Assembly: GCA_018971775.1 (NCBI GenBank)
Contig: JAGXAB010000047.1
Location: forward strand, 1-52,423
DNA: 52,423 bases
Direction of reading: 5' to 3'
DNA from: Cyanobacteria bacterium REEB67
GTDB taxonomy: Bacteria; Cyanobacteriota; Vampirovibrionia; Obscuribacterales; Obscuribacteraceae
A program made the translations under genes and the position numbers. Of the stretch, positions 27,210 through 35,570 are shown piece by piece; the stretch's first letter is position 1; every line of letters begins with the position of its first letter. The notes under the pieces were generated by a model. It did not search any database. It was not told the origin of the DNA and saw only the letters and a program-made list of their open reading frames with translations.

Positions 27210-27469
27210 TGCGCGTTCGCTAGAACTTGGCTTGCATCGGCGCGGAAGATTTGGCAATGCTAACCTGAAAAGCATTGTCTCGCCGCGATTTGCGGTGGCT
27301 TTCCGAAGTGTAGATTGGTTAAAAGTAGCTGTTCCCTTTTATTTTTTCTCCAAGAGTTTTTCTCCAGTCATCCAATAGCCGCCATTTATTCGACGAAACC
27401 ATCCTTCTCGCCTGCGAGTTGATTGGCTTCGTCGGAACTTTGCGACCGTGATCAGCCAAGGACAATGCC

Positions 27470-27883
27470 ATGACTAGCAATGCAACCCCATCCCCCGCTT
27501 CCCCTTCCGGCTCTCCCGTCGCCGTGGACGCCGCTCCTGCCAAGAAGTTTGCCTGTCCGATCTGCGAAGCGCGCTCTTACCTCGCCGATGCGATCTCGCT
27601 CGAAGTAAAGGCGGCCGCGCAAATTTACCATCTCGCCAACCACTGGCGCACCGCTCACGAAACCCGCGAGTTGAGCAACTTCCAGGCCGAGGACCGCACC
27701 GCCGCGAGTATCGCTCAATATGAGGCCGATACTGCCAGGGAAGCCCACTGGTACGCCGAGTACGAGCAAGCGATCGTCGCCCACGCCGCTGCCCGGCTTG
27801 TCTCCGCCGAATGGCGCGAAAAGTACCACACTCGTTTGAACGCTTATACGGCGACTCGCAAGGCCAAAGACTGCGCCTGCTGA
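27470..27883 (+). CDS. small Cys/His protein, possible zinc-finger or metal-binding
   Basis: 137 residues, unknown family. After a Pro/Ser/Ala-rich N-terminus (1-26), residues about 28-60 read CPICE ... YHLANHWRTAHE, a CxxC followed 20-odd residues later by His residues spaced like the second half of a zinc finger. The remainder is one long Ala/Glu-rich helix, and the C-terminus ends KDCAC. Start ATG 27476-type alternatives exist; the ATG at 27470 has AAGGACA 8 bases upstream. A small hairpin spans the stop codon (27873-27891) and is followed by TTTT, which could be a weak terminator. Position between csoR and the Met/His-rich protein suggests a role in copper handling, but that is inferred only from neighbours. 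Confidence 0.7.
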   Translation: MTSNATPSPASPSGSPVAVDAAPAKKFACPICEARSYLADAISLEVKAAAQIYHLANHWRTAHETRELSNFQAEDRTAASIAQYEADTAREAHWYAEYEQAIVAHAAARLVSAEWREKYHTRLNAYTATRKAKDCAC

Positions 27884-27974
27884 AGCAGCGCTGTCTTTTC
27901 AATTCAAGTCACTGGCGGTTTCGCTACTGCCTTTCCTTTTCCCTGCCTCAATTTCTAGAAAGTAGGACACAGCT

Positions 27975-28685
27975 ATGGAAAACATGGACCACATGAATCA
28001 CACGGATCATATGAACCACATGGCCCCGATGGACCATATGATGCATCACTCCACCGCCACCGCTGGTGGTATCGACTATCTTTTCTGCCTCGGTCTTTTC
28101 TTCTTCGCCGGCGCTCTCTTCTATCTCTTTCGCCTGGCTGCGCCGCGCTATCTGCGCCAGGTGAACGGCTACTGGGACCCGGAAAACGAATTCTGGCATG
28201 GTGCCTGCCTGCTTGGCATGACGACCATGCTGGCGCCGTCCGTCGTTTCGCTCTTCACTGCCACGCTCTGGATCTACGTGCTGCCCGTCGGTGTAGCCTG
28301 GTATCTCCTGCGTGCCTTCACCTACGGCAAAAAGCTGCCCTTCAACAAGCAGTGGTACGACCTGGCGCATGCAGCCATGCTCTTTGGTATGTGGTGGATG
28401 TTTGCGGCGCCGGTTTCGCATCCCGCTATAACGGCGATGTTTGCCGCCTACTGGACCTGGTTTGGCTCCTACTATGGCGTGCGCCTCTGGGGTGATTTCA
28501 AAAAGCCGCACTGGCTCACCTTCGGCCAGGACATCGCACACTTCACCATGGCTGTGGTAATGGTGCTGATGACCCTTTGGCCGGCCACTTTTATGCCCGG
28601 CATGCAGGGCATGGATGGCAGCGGTGATATGTCCGGCATGAACGGCATGACTGGAGTAATCTGTTCGCCGACCAACGGTAATTAA
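27975..28685 (+). CDS. Met/His-rich polytopic membrane protein (DUF5134-like), probable copper handling
   Basis: 236 residues. The first 26 residues are almost only Met, His, Asp and Asn in MDHM-type repeats, and the C-terminal tail again has GMQGMDGSGDMSGMNGMTG; both are classic Cu(I)/Cu(II)-binding compositions. Between them lie five or six membrane helices (about 33-55, 75-97, 99-120, 133-150, 153-170, 185-205) with His and Met inside. The layout resembles DUF5134 proteins. It probably binds or moves copper at the cytoplasmic membrane. Context: downstream of csoR and its putative operator, with its own terminator at 28715-28775. The start ATG 27975 is preceded by a weak purine stretch. Confidence 0.78.
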   Translation: MENMDHMNHTDHMNHMAPMDHMMHHSTATAGGIDYLFCLGLFFFAGALFYLFRLAAPRYLRQVNGYWDPENEFWHGACLLGMTTMLAPSVVSLFTATLWIYVLPVGVAWYLLRAFTYGKKLPFNKQWYDLAHAAMLFGMWWMFAAPVSHPAITAMFAAYWTWFGSYYGVRLWGDFKKPHWLTFGQDIAHFTMAVVMVLMTLWPATFMPGMQGMDGSGDMSGMNGMTGVICSPTNGN

Positions 28686-28714
28686 TCCGGGCTCGTGTCG
28701 GTGTAAATCTCTGT

Positions 28715-28775
28715 GGCGGCTAACTCGAGAATGACTTCTACAGTCAATCTTCGCTGTTAGCCGCCATTTCCTTTT
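28715..28775 (+). terminator. terminator of the copper-associated unit
   Basis: Perfect 10-base arms GGCGGCTAAC (28715-28724) and GTTAGCCGCC (28756-28765) around a 31-base loop that contains a small TGAC/GTCA stem, followed by a T-rich tail. It lies 30 bases past the stop of the Met/His-rich gene. Confidence 0.7.
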
Positions 28776-28875
28776 CCAATTTTCTACTACACTTATGCGC
28801 AGAATGATAGATCTTCGCTGTCAGTTCATGGCCTGGCTGGTCGGTGCTCCTCAGGTTTGCAAGCTACGACTTTTT

Positions 28876-31317
28876 CTAGCCCAGCGACTTGAGAAACTTC
28901 ATCGTCTGCACGGTATCGCTGTCTTTTGGTCCGAGCTGGTCGTCACGGATGCGATAAGCGTCTTGCACAAGCGGCTTGGCCTGGTCGATTTTCTTTTCCT
29001 GCTGGTAGAGCACGCCCAGGCAAAACTTGGTCGTGGCCACGCTCAAACTATTCGGTCCAAGCGCTTTCAACTGGATATCGAGAGCGCGCTTGAGTAGCTC
29101 TTCCGATTTGACCAGGTCATGTCGGCCAAATTCGAGGGTGCCCATCAAAACAAGAGTGTCTGCAATAGCTGGGTTTTCCGGATTGAGATTTTTTTGGCGA
29201 ATGGCCAGGGCTTTGCTGTAATAGTCCTGAGCCTGGGTGATTTTGCCTTGAAATTGATAGGCTTGACCGAGAGCATTGAAGATTTTTGCTTTGTCCACTT
29301 CTTCAAAAGTTTTGGATGTGACGGCGATTTTCTCCGCTTGTTGCAAGAGTATGATCGCTTGTTTGAATTGGCCCTGCTCGATAGCCAGATTGCCCATGCC
29401 GGAAAGCGTCTCGGCGACTTGCCCGTAGGCATCGCCCTTGTAAGTTTTGCTGATGCGCAGCGATTGATCAAACCAGCGCTTCGCCTGGGCATAATCCTTT
29501 TTCGAGACGTAAATATTACCGAGATAATTCATTGCCGCTGTCGCGTCCAGCGAATTTAGCTGATGGGCAGCTTCGCGGCCTTTCACTAATTCTTGAAACT
29601 GTTCGCGCGCCTTGTCGAAGTCTTCGGTCTCGAAATAGGTGCGACCGAGCCACAGTCTAGCCTCCGGTACGCCGTGGTCATAGTCGCTTGCACCACGGGA
29701 TTTTTCCAGAGCGGCTGAAAATCTGTTCTGGGCTTCTGTATAGTCGCCGTGATCGTAGGCGGCATGTCCTTGCGCCATGATGTTAGCCAGGCTTGCTTTC
29801 GGATCCTGGCCGTCTTCCGTGTTTGTGGTCGCACCGCCGGCGGTGGCTTTTCCATCTCCCTTTGCTGCCGGTGTCCCCTTGCCCAGGCCAAAAGTGGCGT
29901 AGACGGCAATGGCGACAACAATCGCCCCGGCAATGGCCGAGAAGACCAGGCCCCTGGTCGTGGCTCTGGCCGGTTTGAGTTCGGAGGCGCTCGGTGCGTG
30001 CACCGGCACGATCGTCTGGTCTGCAAAATTGTTGTCCGCTGCGGCGATCAATTCTTCCGGGCTCGGCAGAGTGCGAGCGTTTGGTATTGTCGGCGGTGTG
30101 GTGATTTCGGCCGAGCTGTCGGTGCCATTGTTTCCCCCCGTGCGCAGGCCGACTTGATTTTGATCAATGCCGCCCTTGACGGCACCGCCAGCGCTCATTT
30201 GCACGCTCGGACCTGGTGCTACCAGCGAGGTGAGTGGTGTCATCGCCGTGTCGTTGATTGACCTTTCGACCAGAGCGGTCGGTAATTTGACCGTACCGGC
30301 GGGCATCGAAGAGCTGATATCGATGCCGATTTGCGCTTCCTGCATCAGTGCGTCGCGCAGATCGAGCATAGTTTGGAAGCGGTCGTCTGGATCTTTTGCC
30401 ATCGCCTTGAAGACAATCGCTTCCAGATTGGCTGAGAGATTAAACTCAGGGCAGACAGAGGCAAAAGCGGCCGGTTCGCCGTTGGCGTGTTTGTTGAAGC
30501 ACTCCATGGCAGTGCTGCCGGCCACGGCAGGGGTGCCTGTGAGGGTGCGATACATGACGCAGCCCATCGAGTAGATGTCTGAGCGCGCGTCCAGCTCTTT
30601 GGCCATGCATTGTTCCGGGCTCATATACATCGGGCTGCCGAAAACTTCACCGGCTTTGGTCAGATCTTCTTTTTCGCCGTCAACGGCCGAGAGTATTTTG
30701 GCCATGCCAAAATCGACGATTTGCACCCAGTCGTGCTGCCCTTCATAGTCGACGAGCATAATATTGCCGGGCTTGAGATCGCGGTGGATGACATTTTTTT
30801 GGTGAGCGTGCCCGAGGGCGCCGCAAGTCTGGATAAAGATATTGAGAGCGCGGTCGGGGTGGAGATAGCCCTCGACTTCCAGGACACCGGAGAGATTTGT
30901 GCCTTCGAGCAAGTCCATGACAAGATAGGGCAGACCCTGGGGGGTGACGCCAAAGTCGTAGACGGTCAAAATATTGGGATGGTTGAGGTGGCTGGCGGCC
31001 TGGGCTTCATGCTGGAAACGCTTGAGGGCAGTGGCATTTGAAGCATAATGAGGCAACATCAGCTTGATTGCTACCAGACGTTTCATCAGCAGGTGCTTGG
31101 CTTTGTAGACCAGACCCATACCGCCCGTACCAAGCTTTTCGAGGATTTCGTAGCGATCGGCGAGAACCGTACCGATCAAAGTGTCGGTCAAAATCGGGGT
31201 GAGCAGAGTATCGTCGTCCGGACAGATGATCATGTCAGGAGTGTATTCTTTGGCGCAGGTCAAACACACCTTCTGTGGAGAAGGCGGCTGGCTTTGTGAC
31301 ATCCCGGACTGGCTCAA
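28876..31317 (-). CDS. Ser/Thr protein kinase with C-terminal TPR domain
   Basis: 813 residues. An N-terminal zinc-ribbon-like knuckle (C18, C21, C32) precedes a full Hanks-type kinase domain (about 55-330): P-loop GTGGMG (63-68), K85 in VAIK, HRDLKPGN with D180, DFG with D202, SPEQ. Then a Pro/Thr-rich linker, one membrane helix (about 455-477, VFSAIAGAIVVAIAVYATFGL) and an extracytoplasmic TPR array (about 510-810) with AQNRFSAALE, AKRWFDQSL, AQDYYSKALAI and so on. A signalling kinase coupling outside protein contacts to cytosolic phosphorylation. TTG 31317 is chosen because GAGGGA precedes it at the right distance; ATG 31302 lacks one. It is divergent from the DUF255 lipoprotein. Confidence 0.93.
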   Translation of the reverse strand: MSQSGMSQSQPPSPQKVCLTCAKEYTPDMIICPDDDTLLTPILTDTLIGTVLADRYEILEKLGTGGMGLVYKAKHLLMKRLVAIKLMLPHYASNATALKRFQHEAQAASHLNHPNILTVYDFGVTPQGLPYLVMDLLEGTNLSGVLEVEGYLHPDRALNIFIQTCGALGHAHQKNVIHRDLKPGNIMLVDYEGQHDWVQIVDFGMAKILSAVDGEKEDLTKAGEVFGSPMYMSPEQCMAKELDARSDIYSMGCVMYRTLTGTPAVAGSTAMECFNKHANGEPAAFASVCPEFNLSANLEAIVFKAMAKDPDDRFQTMLDLRDALMQEAQIGIDISSSMPAGTVKLPTALVERSINDTAMTPLTSLVAPGPSVQMSAGGAVKGGIDQNQVGLRTGGNNGTDSSAEITTPPTIPNARTLPSPEELIAAADNNFADQTIVPVHAPSASELKPARATTRGLVFSAIAGAIVVAIAVYATFGLGKGTPAAKGDGKATAGGATTNTEDGQDPKASLANIMAQGHAAYDHGDYTEAQNRFSAALEKSRGASDYDHGVPEARLWLGRTYFETEDFDKAREQFQELVKGREAAHQLNSLDATAAMNYLGNIYVSKKDYAQAKRWFDQSLRISKTYKGDAYGQVAETLSGMGNLAIEQGQFKQAIILLQQAEKIAVTSKTFEEVDKAKIFNALGQAYQFQGKITQAQDYYSKALAIRQKNLNPENPAIADTLVLMGTLEFGRHDLVKSEELLKRALDIQLKALGPNSLSVATTKFCLGVLYQQEKKIDQAKPLVQDAYRIRDDQLGPKDSDTVQTMKFLKSLG

Positions 31318-31461
31318 GAAATTTCCCTCACGCCCCGCTCGCTTTACATCTTCGCGGCTGGCAATCTCACTATTTTAGTCTGATTGTAAACCGTTCTGCG
31401 CTTTCAATGGCCCGGGCCTTTAAGATTGTCAACGCACAAGCGAGTGTTGCCGGAGAAATAT

Positions 31462-33417
31462 TTGAGTCACCATTCAGGCAAGAAAATTCGACACTGGTGT
31501 CTGTCCGCGGTGCTTTTCCTGGCGCCTGTGGCTCTGTACGCCTGTTCTTACGGGCCAGTGGAGCCTGGAAATGAGACGGCCGCTCACCGCGCTGATCCTG
31601 ATTATGCCAATCACTTAAAGGGACAAACGAGTCCCTATCTGCTCGCACATTTGCACGATCCTGTCGACTGGCACCCCTGGGGAGATGATGCATTTGCCCT
31701 GGCCCGCCGTTTGAACAAGCCGGTTTTTATCTCGAGTGGTTTCGCCGCCTGCCACTGGTGTCATGTCATGCAGCGCGAGTCCTTCCTGGACCAGCAGACG
31801 GCCCGTTACTTGAACGATCATTTTGTTGCCGTCTTGATCGATCGGGAGGAAAGGCCAGATCTGGATCGCGTTTACACGCGTGCCCTCGAGCAAATCGGCG
31901 GTCATCCTGGTTGGCCGCTGACGATTATAGTCACGCCGGATCGTTTGCCTTTCGTCGCTGGTACTTATTATCCGCCGCGAGCAAAGGGCGGTCAACCTGC
32001 TTTCCTCGACGTTTTGAAAGCGGCTAACGAGATGTGGATCGGTCACAGAGAGCAAGTCGATGGCGTCGGCAGGCAAATATTTAAGGCATTACAGCGTCAG
32101 GCCTCGCGTCCGGAATTTGCACCCAAAGAGCCTACAGCTGCCGCTCTCGAACAGGCTGGTGCCTCTATCTTGAACCGCATCGATCCGGACTTTGGCGGAC
32201 TGGCTGGCGAGCGCAAGTTTCCGAACACTTCTCTCTTGCGATTTTGTCAGCTGCTCTCTCAGCGCAATGGCGACGGAGGCAAATACAAGGACTTTGTTGA
32301 GAATACGCTCAGTCACATGGACCGTGGTGGTGTACAAGATCAATTGCGCGGTGGGTTTTTCCGCTATGCGGTCGATCCGCAGTGGCGTGTGCCGCACTTT
32401 GAAAAAATGCTTGGGGGCAATGCCCTGATTGCTTCCTGTTATCTGCGCCAATTTAACGATACGCGCAATCCGCGCTGGAAAGCAGTTGGATTGCAAACCA
32501 TCGACTTTTGTTTGCGCGAGCTGGCTGCGGTCGATCATACTTTTTATGCCGGTATGGACGCTGACAGCGGCCCTGACGGTGCTCTTGCCGAAGGCGCGTA
32601 TTACACCTTCAGTCGTGATGAAGTTTTTGCCGTCCTCGGTGAAGCCGACGGTAATTGGTTCTGTTCTGAATATGGTATTACAGGCGATGGCGCCGATCGG
32701 AGCCTGAAGACCAGCCGACGTGACAGAGGAGTCAGGCGTGAAAAGACACCCTTTCTTGTAAACGGTCGCAGTGTCCCGGCTCGCATGTCTCCGCTCGAGA
32801 CCGGTGCAAGTGCCGATCGCTTAAATATGCTGCGCCAAAAGCTAGCATCGTCATCACTTATGCAGAAGCGGATAAGGCCGCAGGTCGATAAAAAAATTGT
32901 CGTCGGTTGGAATGGCTTGATGATCTCGGCACTGGTGGACGCTTACAAAGTATCGGACGACGCGAAATATTTGATCGCGGCGAAACAGTGCGCTCATTTG
33001 ATGCATGATAGATTGGCTGCGGAGGCCACAAATTTGAGCGGTAATCTAAATCTCGACGACTATGCCTATTGTATTAAGGCCTTTTTGGACCTGGCCGAGA
33101 TTGATCAAGACAAAAACTCGGGCTGGTCTAAGGCGGCGGTGGAAGCCAATCAATATGTCCTGGCGCACTTCGTCGCGCCCGGTCTCGGCTTTTACTTTAC
33201 TCCCAATTATCGCAAGGACAGCCCGCTCCGGTTGGGATGTGCGACGGATGATGGTTTACCATCTCCCTGTGCTGTGGAGCTTGCCAATCTGCTCAGGCTC
33301 GATCACCGTGCTTTTGTGCGGCGCGTCGTGCCCATCTACGGCGAAATTGCCGTCGTTGAACCGGTCCAGTACGCCGAAATGTTGGTGACGATTAGTGAGA
33401 TGCTGGTGGCCAAATAA
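31462..33417 (+). CDS. DUF255/YyaL (SSP411)-family thioredoxin-domain lipoprotein
   Basis: 651 residues. N-terminal lipoprotein-type signal: basic start, hydrophobic [15 protein letters not shown] with Cys as +1. The DUF255 thioredoxin-like domain (about 45-200) contains [20 protein letters not shown], the signature [13 protein letters not shown] and REERPDLD. The rest is an (alpha/alpha)6 glycan-epimerase-like barrel. Members are of uncertain function, and most are cytosolic, so a lipoprotein version is unusual. TTG 31462 has GGAGA 5 bases upstream and gives a compact signal peptide; the frame is open to TTG 31426. It runs divergently from the Ser/Thr kinase. Confidence 0.88.
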   Translation: MSHHSGKKIRHWCLSAVLFLAPVALYACSYGPVEPGNETAAHRADPDYANHLKGQTSPYLLAHLHDPVDWHPWGDDAFALARRLNKPVFISSGFAACHWCHVMQRESFLDQQTARYLNDHFVAVLIDREERPDLDRVYTRALEQIGGHPGWPLTIIVTPDRLPFVAGTYYPPRAKGGQPAFLDVLKAANEMWIGHREQVDGVGRQIFKALQRQASRPEFAPKEPTAAALEQAGASILNRIDPDFGGLAGERKFPNTSLLRFCQLLSQRNGDGGKYKDFVENTLSHMDRGGVQDQLRGGFFRYAVDPQWRVPHFEKMLGGNALIASCYLRQFNDTRNPRWKAVGLQTIDFCLRELAAVDHTFYAGMDADSGPDGALAEGAYYTFSRDEVFAVLGEADGNWFCSEYGITGDGADRSLKTSRRDRGVRREKTPFLVNGRSVPARMSPLETGASADRLNMLRQKLASSSLMQKRIRPQVDKKIVVGWNGLMISALVDAYKVSDDAKYLIAAKQCAHLMHDRLAAEATNLSGNLNLDDYAYCIKAFLDLAEIDQDKNSGWSKAAVEANQYVLAHFVAPGLGFYFTPNYRKDSPLRLGCATDDGLPSPCAVELANLLRLDHRAFVRRVVPIYGEIAVVEPVQYAEMLVTISEMLVAK

Positions 33418-33450
33418 AACGGGCATATTGGAGGCAGAGGTCTGATATCG

Positions 33451-33618
33451 ATGCAACCCACCTTTGCTTCGGCGCTGAATAATACCGGCAAAATCATGGG
33501 CGGGAGCTACCTGAGTCAATCGGCCCTTGCGATTGCTCTCGCCTTCATCGGCGTCGGTGATGTGCATCGCTCCCGCCACCATTATCTGATCAGTGCTCTC
33601 GGCACTGGCTGCTGCTAA
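33451..33618 (+). CDS. possible 55-residue small protein
   Basis: ATG 33451, with AGAGG about 10 bases upstream, opens 55 codons containing a hydrophobic segment LSQSALAIALAFIGVG. It overlaps the start of a TPR fragment in another frame (33590-33790). It may be a real small membrane peptide, or the front part of a gene broken by frameshift. No family recognised. Confidence 0.3.
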   Translation: MQPTFASALNNTGKIMGGSYLSQSALAIALAFIGVGDVHRSRHHYLISALGTGCC

Positions 33619-33790
33619 ATATGAACAGGGTCGCTCGCAAAACATGGATCAAGAAGCGGCGGAATTTTATCGCATGGCCTTGCAAATGAAAAGAGAATTG
33701 TGCGGAGAGGCGCATCCGGAGTATCAAATAACATGGAAGCATTATCAGGATTTGCTTACGGCTCTGGCCAGGCGTTCCGCTGTTAATTGA
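33590..33790 (+). pseudogene. orphan TPR-repeat fragment
   Basis: The frame opens just after a TGA at 33587 and encodes about 66 residues, including LAAAKYEQGRSQ, AAEFYRMALQMKREL and GEAHPEYQITWKHYQDLL, which is one and a half TPR units of the kinesin-light-chain type. Such repeats normally occur in long arrays, so this is likely the C-terminal remnant of a larger gene, now without an intact 5' part. GTG 33593 could still give a 65-residue product. Confidence 0.5.
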
Positions 33791-33811
33791 AGCTGAAAAG
33801 GTTTTGGTCGG

Positions 33812-34372
33812 TCATAAATCTCTGCATTTTTCACAAAGACCTTTTAAGATCAGTTCGGAATGCTGAAACTTGAAGCCGTTGCGCTGAGCAATCAGCTCGC
33901 CGAGTTCTGAAAAAATCGACTCGCATTCGAGTGTCTCGCCGCATTGAAAGCAGATCAGATGATCGTGATTGGCCCTCTGCGAAGAGCTTTCGAAGGCGGC
34001 GGCGCGCGGCGTGCGCACCGTCTGGACAAAGCCTTCGGCCTGCAGTTTATCGATGGCTCGGTAAATTGTCGATAGCGAAACTTTCAGCCCCGCGGTTTTG
34101 GCCAGTTCGAAAATTTCGGCGGTGGTCAGGTGGGTGCCCTGGGGTACGGACTCAATCAGTGTTTTGAGCTGAGCCGGTACGCCGGTCGGCGGCAAGTCGC
34201 CTTCCTTTTGAAAGCGCGCCAGAAGGCGATAAACCGATCGCTCCGAAATTTTTAGGCCCTGTCGCAGGGCCAGATTGTAGAGTTCACGAGGGGCGATATT
34301 TTTGCCTTGAGGATTTGTATTGATCAAATCCCTGATACTCAGTCGTATGTTGGTGTTTTTTTTCATGGTCAT
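33812..34372 (-). CDS. Fur-family metalloregulator with duplicated N-terminal winged helix
   Basis: 186 residues. Residues about 10-59 and 67-116 are two clearly homologous winged-helix units: each has a PQG turn, a helix pair, SERSVYRLL or SLSTIYRAI recognition-helix context, and a (K/A)EG wing. The C-terminal Fur dimerisation domain follows, with [12 protein letters not shown] (H136, H138, C141, C144) and the second Cys pair C180/C183 forming the structural zinc site. Normal Fur proteins of about 140-150 residues have one such unit. It is probably an Fe- or Zn-responsive repressor. Start ATG 34372, 13 bases after the upstream gene stop; ATG 34366 is possible. It is the second gene of a unit preceded by a Fur box at 34790-34802, so autoregulation is likely. 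Confidence 0.88.
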   Translation of the reverse strand: MTMKKNTNIRLSIRDLINTNPQGKNIAPRELYNLALRQGLKISERSVYRLLARFQKEGDLPPTGVPAQLKTLIESVPQGTHLTTAEIFELAKTAGLKVSLSTIYRAIDKLQAEGFVQTVRTPRAAAFESSSQRANHDHLICFQCGETLECESIFSELGELIAQRNGFKFQHSELILKGLCEKCRDL

Positions 34373-34385
34373 TTTCTGGCGGTAA

Positions 34386-34766
34386 TTAGCCTGAGCAGTT
34401 GCAGCGGTTTGCCAGGCAATTGACATGGTCTTGCAGGCTCTTATGCCTGCCGATTAGATAGGCCAGGCGAAGCAGAGCGTCTTTGTGATGCATGCTGATC
34501 TGACCATTATCCCAGCGCACGATCATGTCGTCCGCCTTGTCGTGGAAGGCTACCGTTCCCCCGGTATTGGCCGGACAAAGTGGCAGACCGCTTACCTGGT
34601 CAATAAGCGCGCGTTTGCACCAGACTCGGCGTCCGCGCAGGTTGGAGCCTTGAGTCGATGGTATGGCGTCGCAAGTGTTGCTCTTGTTCCCGGTCCGGTG
34701 GGGATTGTCTATGACAAAGCTGGTGTGCAACCACAGGTGGTGTTGCTCCGGCTGTAGAACATCCAT
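34386..34766 (-). CDS. small Cys-rich protein, Fur-controlled, unknown function
   Basis: 126 residues. It has no recognised family; the C-terminus is [14 protein letters not shown] and single Cys residues occur at several other points ([19 protein letters not shown]). His is frequent too. The start is ATG 34766 with AGGGG 7 bases upstream; the open frame to 34820 would place the Fur box inside coding sequence, so the shorter start is preferred. First gene of the fur operon, 13 bases ahead of the Fur-like regulator, and likely repressed by it. A metal-binding or metal-stress role is inferred from context and composition. Confidence 0.65.
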   Translation of the reverse strand: MDVLQPEQHHLWLHTSFVIDNPHRTGNKSNTCDAIPSTQGSNLRGRRVWCKRALIDQVSGLPLCPANTGGTVAFHDKADDMIVRWDNGQISMHHKDALLRLAYLIGRHKSLQDHVNCLANRCNCSG

Positions 34767-34787
34767 CGCTTTACCCCTGGCAAAATG

Positions 34788-34804
34788 CAAATGATTCTCA
34801 TTAG
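34788..34804 (-). promoter_or_regulatory. putative Fur box
   Basis: AATGA-TTC-TCATT (34790-34802) is a perfect 5-3-5 dyad that matches the core of the classical Fur consensus (AATGATAATCATT) at 11 of 13 positions, with the flanking GC-AA context common in Fur sites. It sits 24 bases upstream of the start codon at 34766, where a repressor would block the promoter. Confidence 0.7.
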
Positions 34805-35570
34805 ATTTCTGGCTATTCATTTATATAAGTAACCGCCGTCCTTATTTGTCGTTTTGGCCAATCGTCTGACTTGCCTGGCTGTGACGTCTTGATGGTTGCC
34901 GCTTCGCTCTGTGTATCGGGCTTCGCGGCTTTTCGGTCAGCTTTGCTAGCCATTCTCAATTAATCTGCCTTAAAATCATAGTACAGATGCGAATAGGTTC
35001 AAGGCTTTGCATAGACAAATTAAGAATGGGCCTTTTTTGTCATACTTTTGCAGGATTCACGCTGGCCTGGATTCCTGGATTTATTGTCCGGTTTTCGCAA
35101 AATGTGGCAGGATTCGGTAAAGTCTATGTTTGCGTCCTGGCGTCTCCATCGAGGCTGGTTGCCAGGGTGAAATAGCTCCGCTAATACGATCGAGAAGATT
35201 TGACATGTTTTCTCAATAAGAAATTTTCTGGTCGGTGCTTTCGTCTGGTCATAGTGAACAGATGACTTGCCGATTATTTCTGCGGTTGCCACTTCCGGGT
35301 CGGTTGAGCAAGCTGGCGCAGGTTGCCCTCAACACTTGTTGAATCAGGGACTTCTGCCCGGTTATCGTTCTGTCATACCTCTTTCACATTACACATCGGA
35401 AACCCCCAGACCTTTATCACTCCAACGCCCAGTTTCAACTTATTCACTGAAGCGCTGAGATTTTGTCTGAAAGAAATGGTTTTGGTATTCGTTTTCATGT
35501 TGGGTGGCGGCTGTTTTTTAGTCGCACCGATTTGATGTGGACTTAACGCGAGGGGCAAAGGAGTTTGATT
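34805..35570. other. long divergent intergenic region
   Basis: About 765 bases between the fur operon and the CooC-like operon. Several short frames exist on both strands, none with both a ribosome binding site and protein-like sequence. The word GCAGGATTC occurs twice (about 35049 and 35108). Candidate promoter pieces such as TTGACAT followed by AAGAAAT (about 35199-35225) are visible. The size is unusual for this gene-dense window and could hide a regulatory RNA. Confidence 0.45.

Larger units (their letters stand above)
27123..27469. other. intergenic region with two operator-like dyads
   Basis: 347 bases between csoR and the Cys/His-protein gene. It contains the palindrome at 27169-27182, the CCCC-N5-GGGG dyad at 27191-27209 and T-rich sequence at about 27338-27362. 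It probably holds the promoter of the downstream copper-associated genes. No credible reading frame. Confidence 0.6.
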
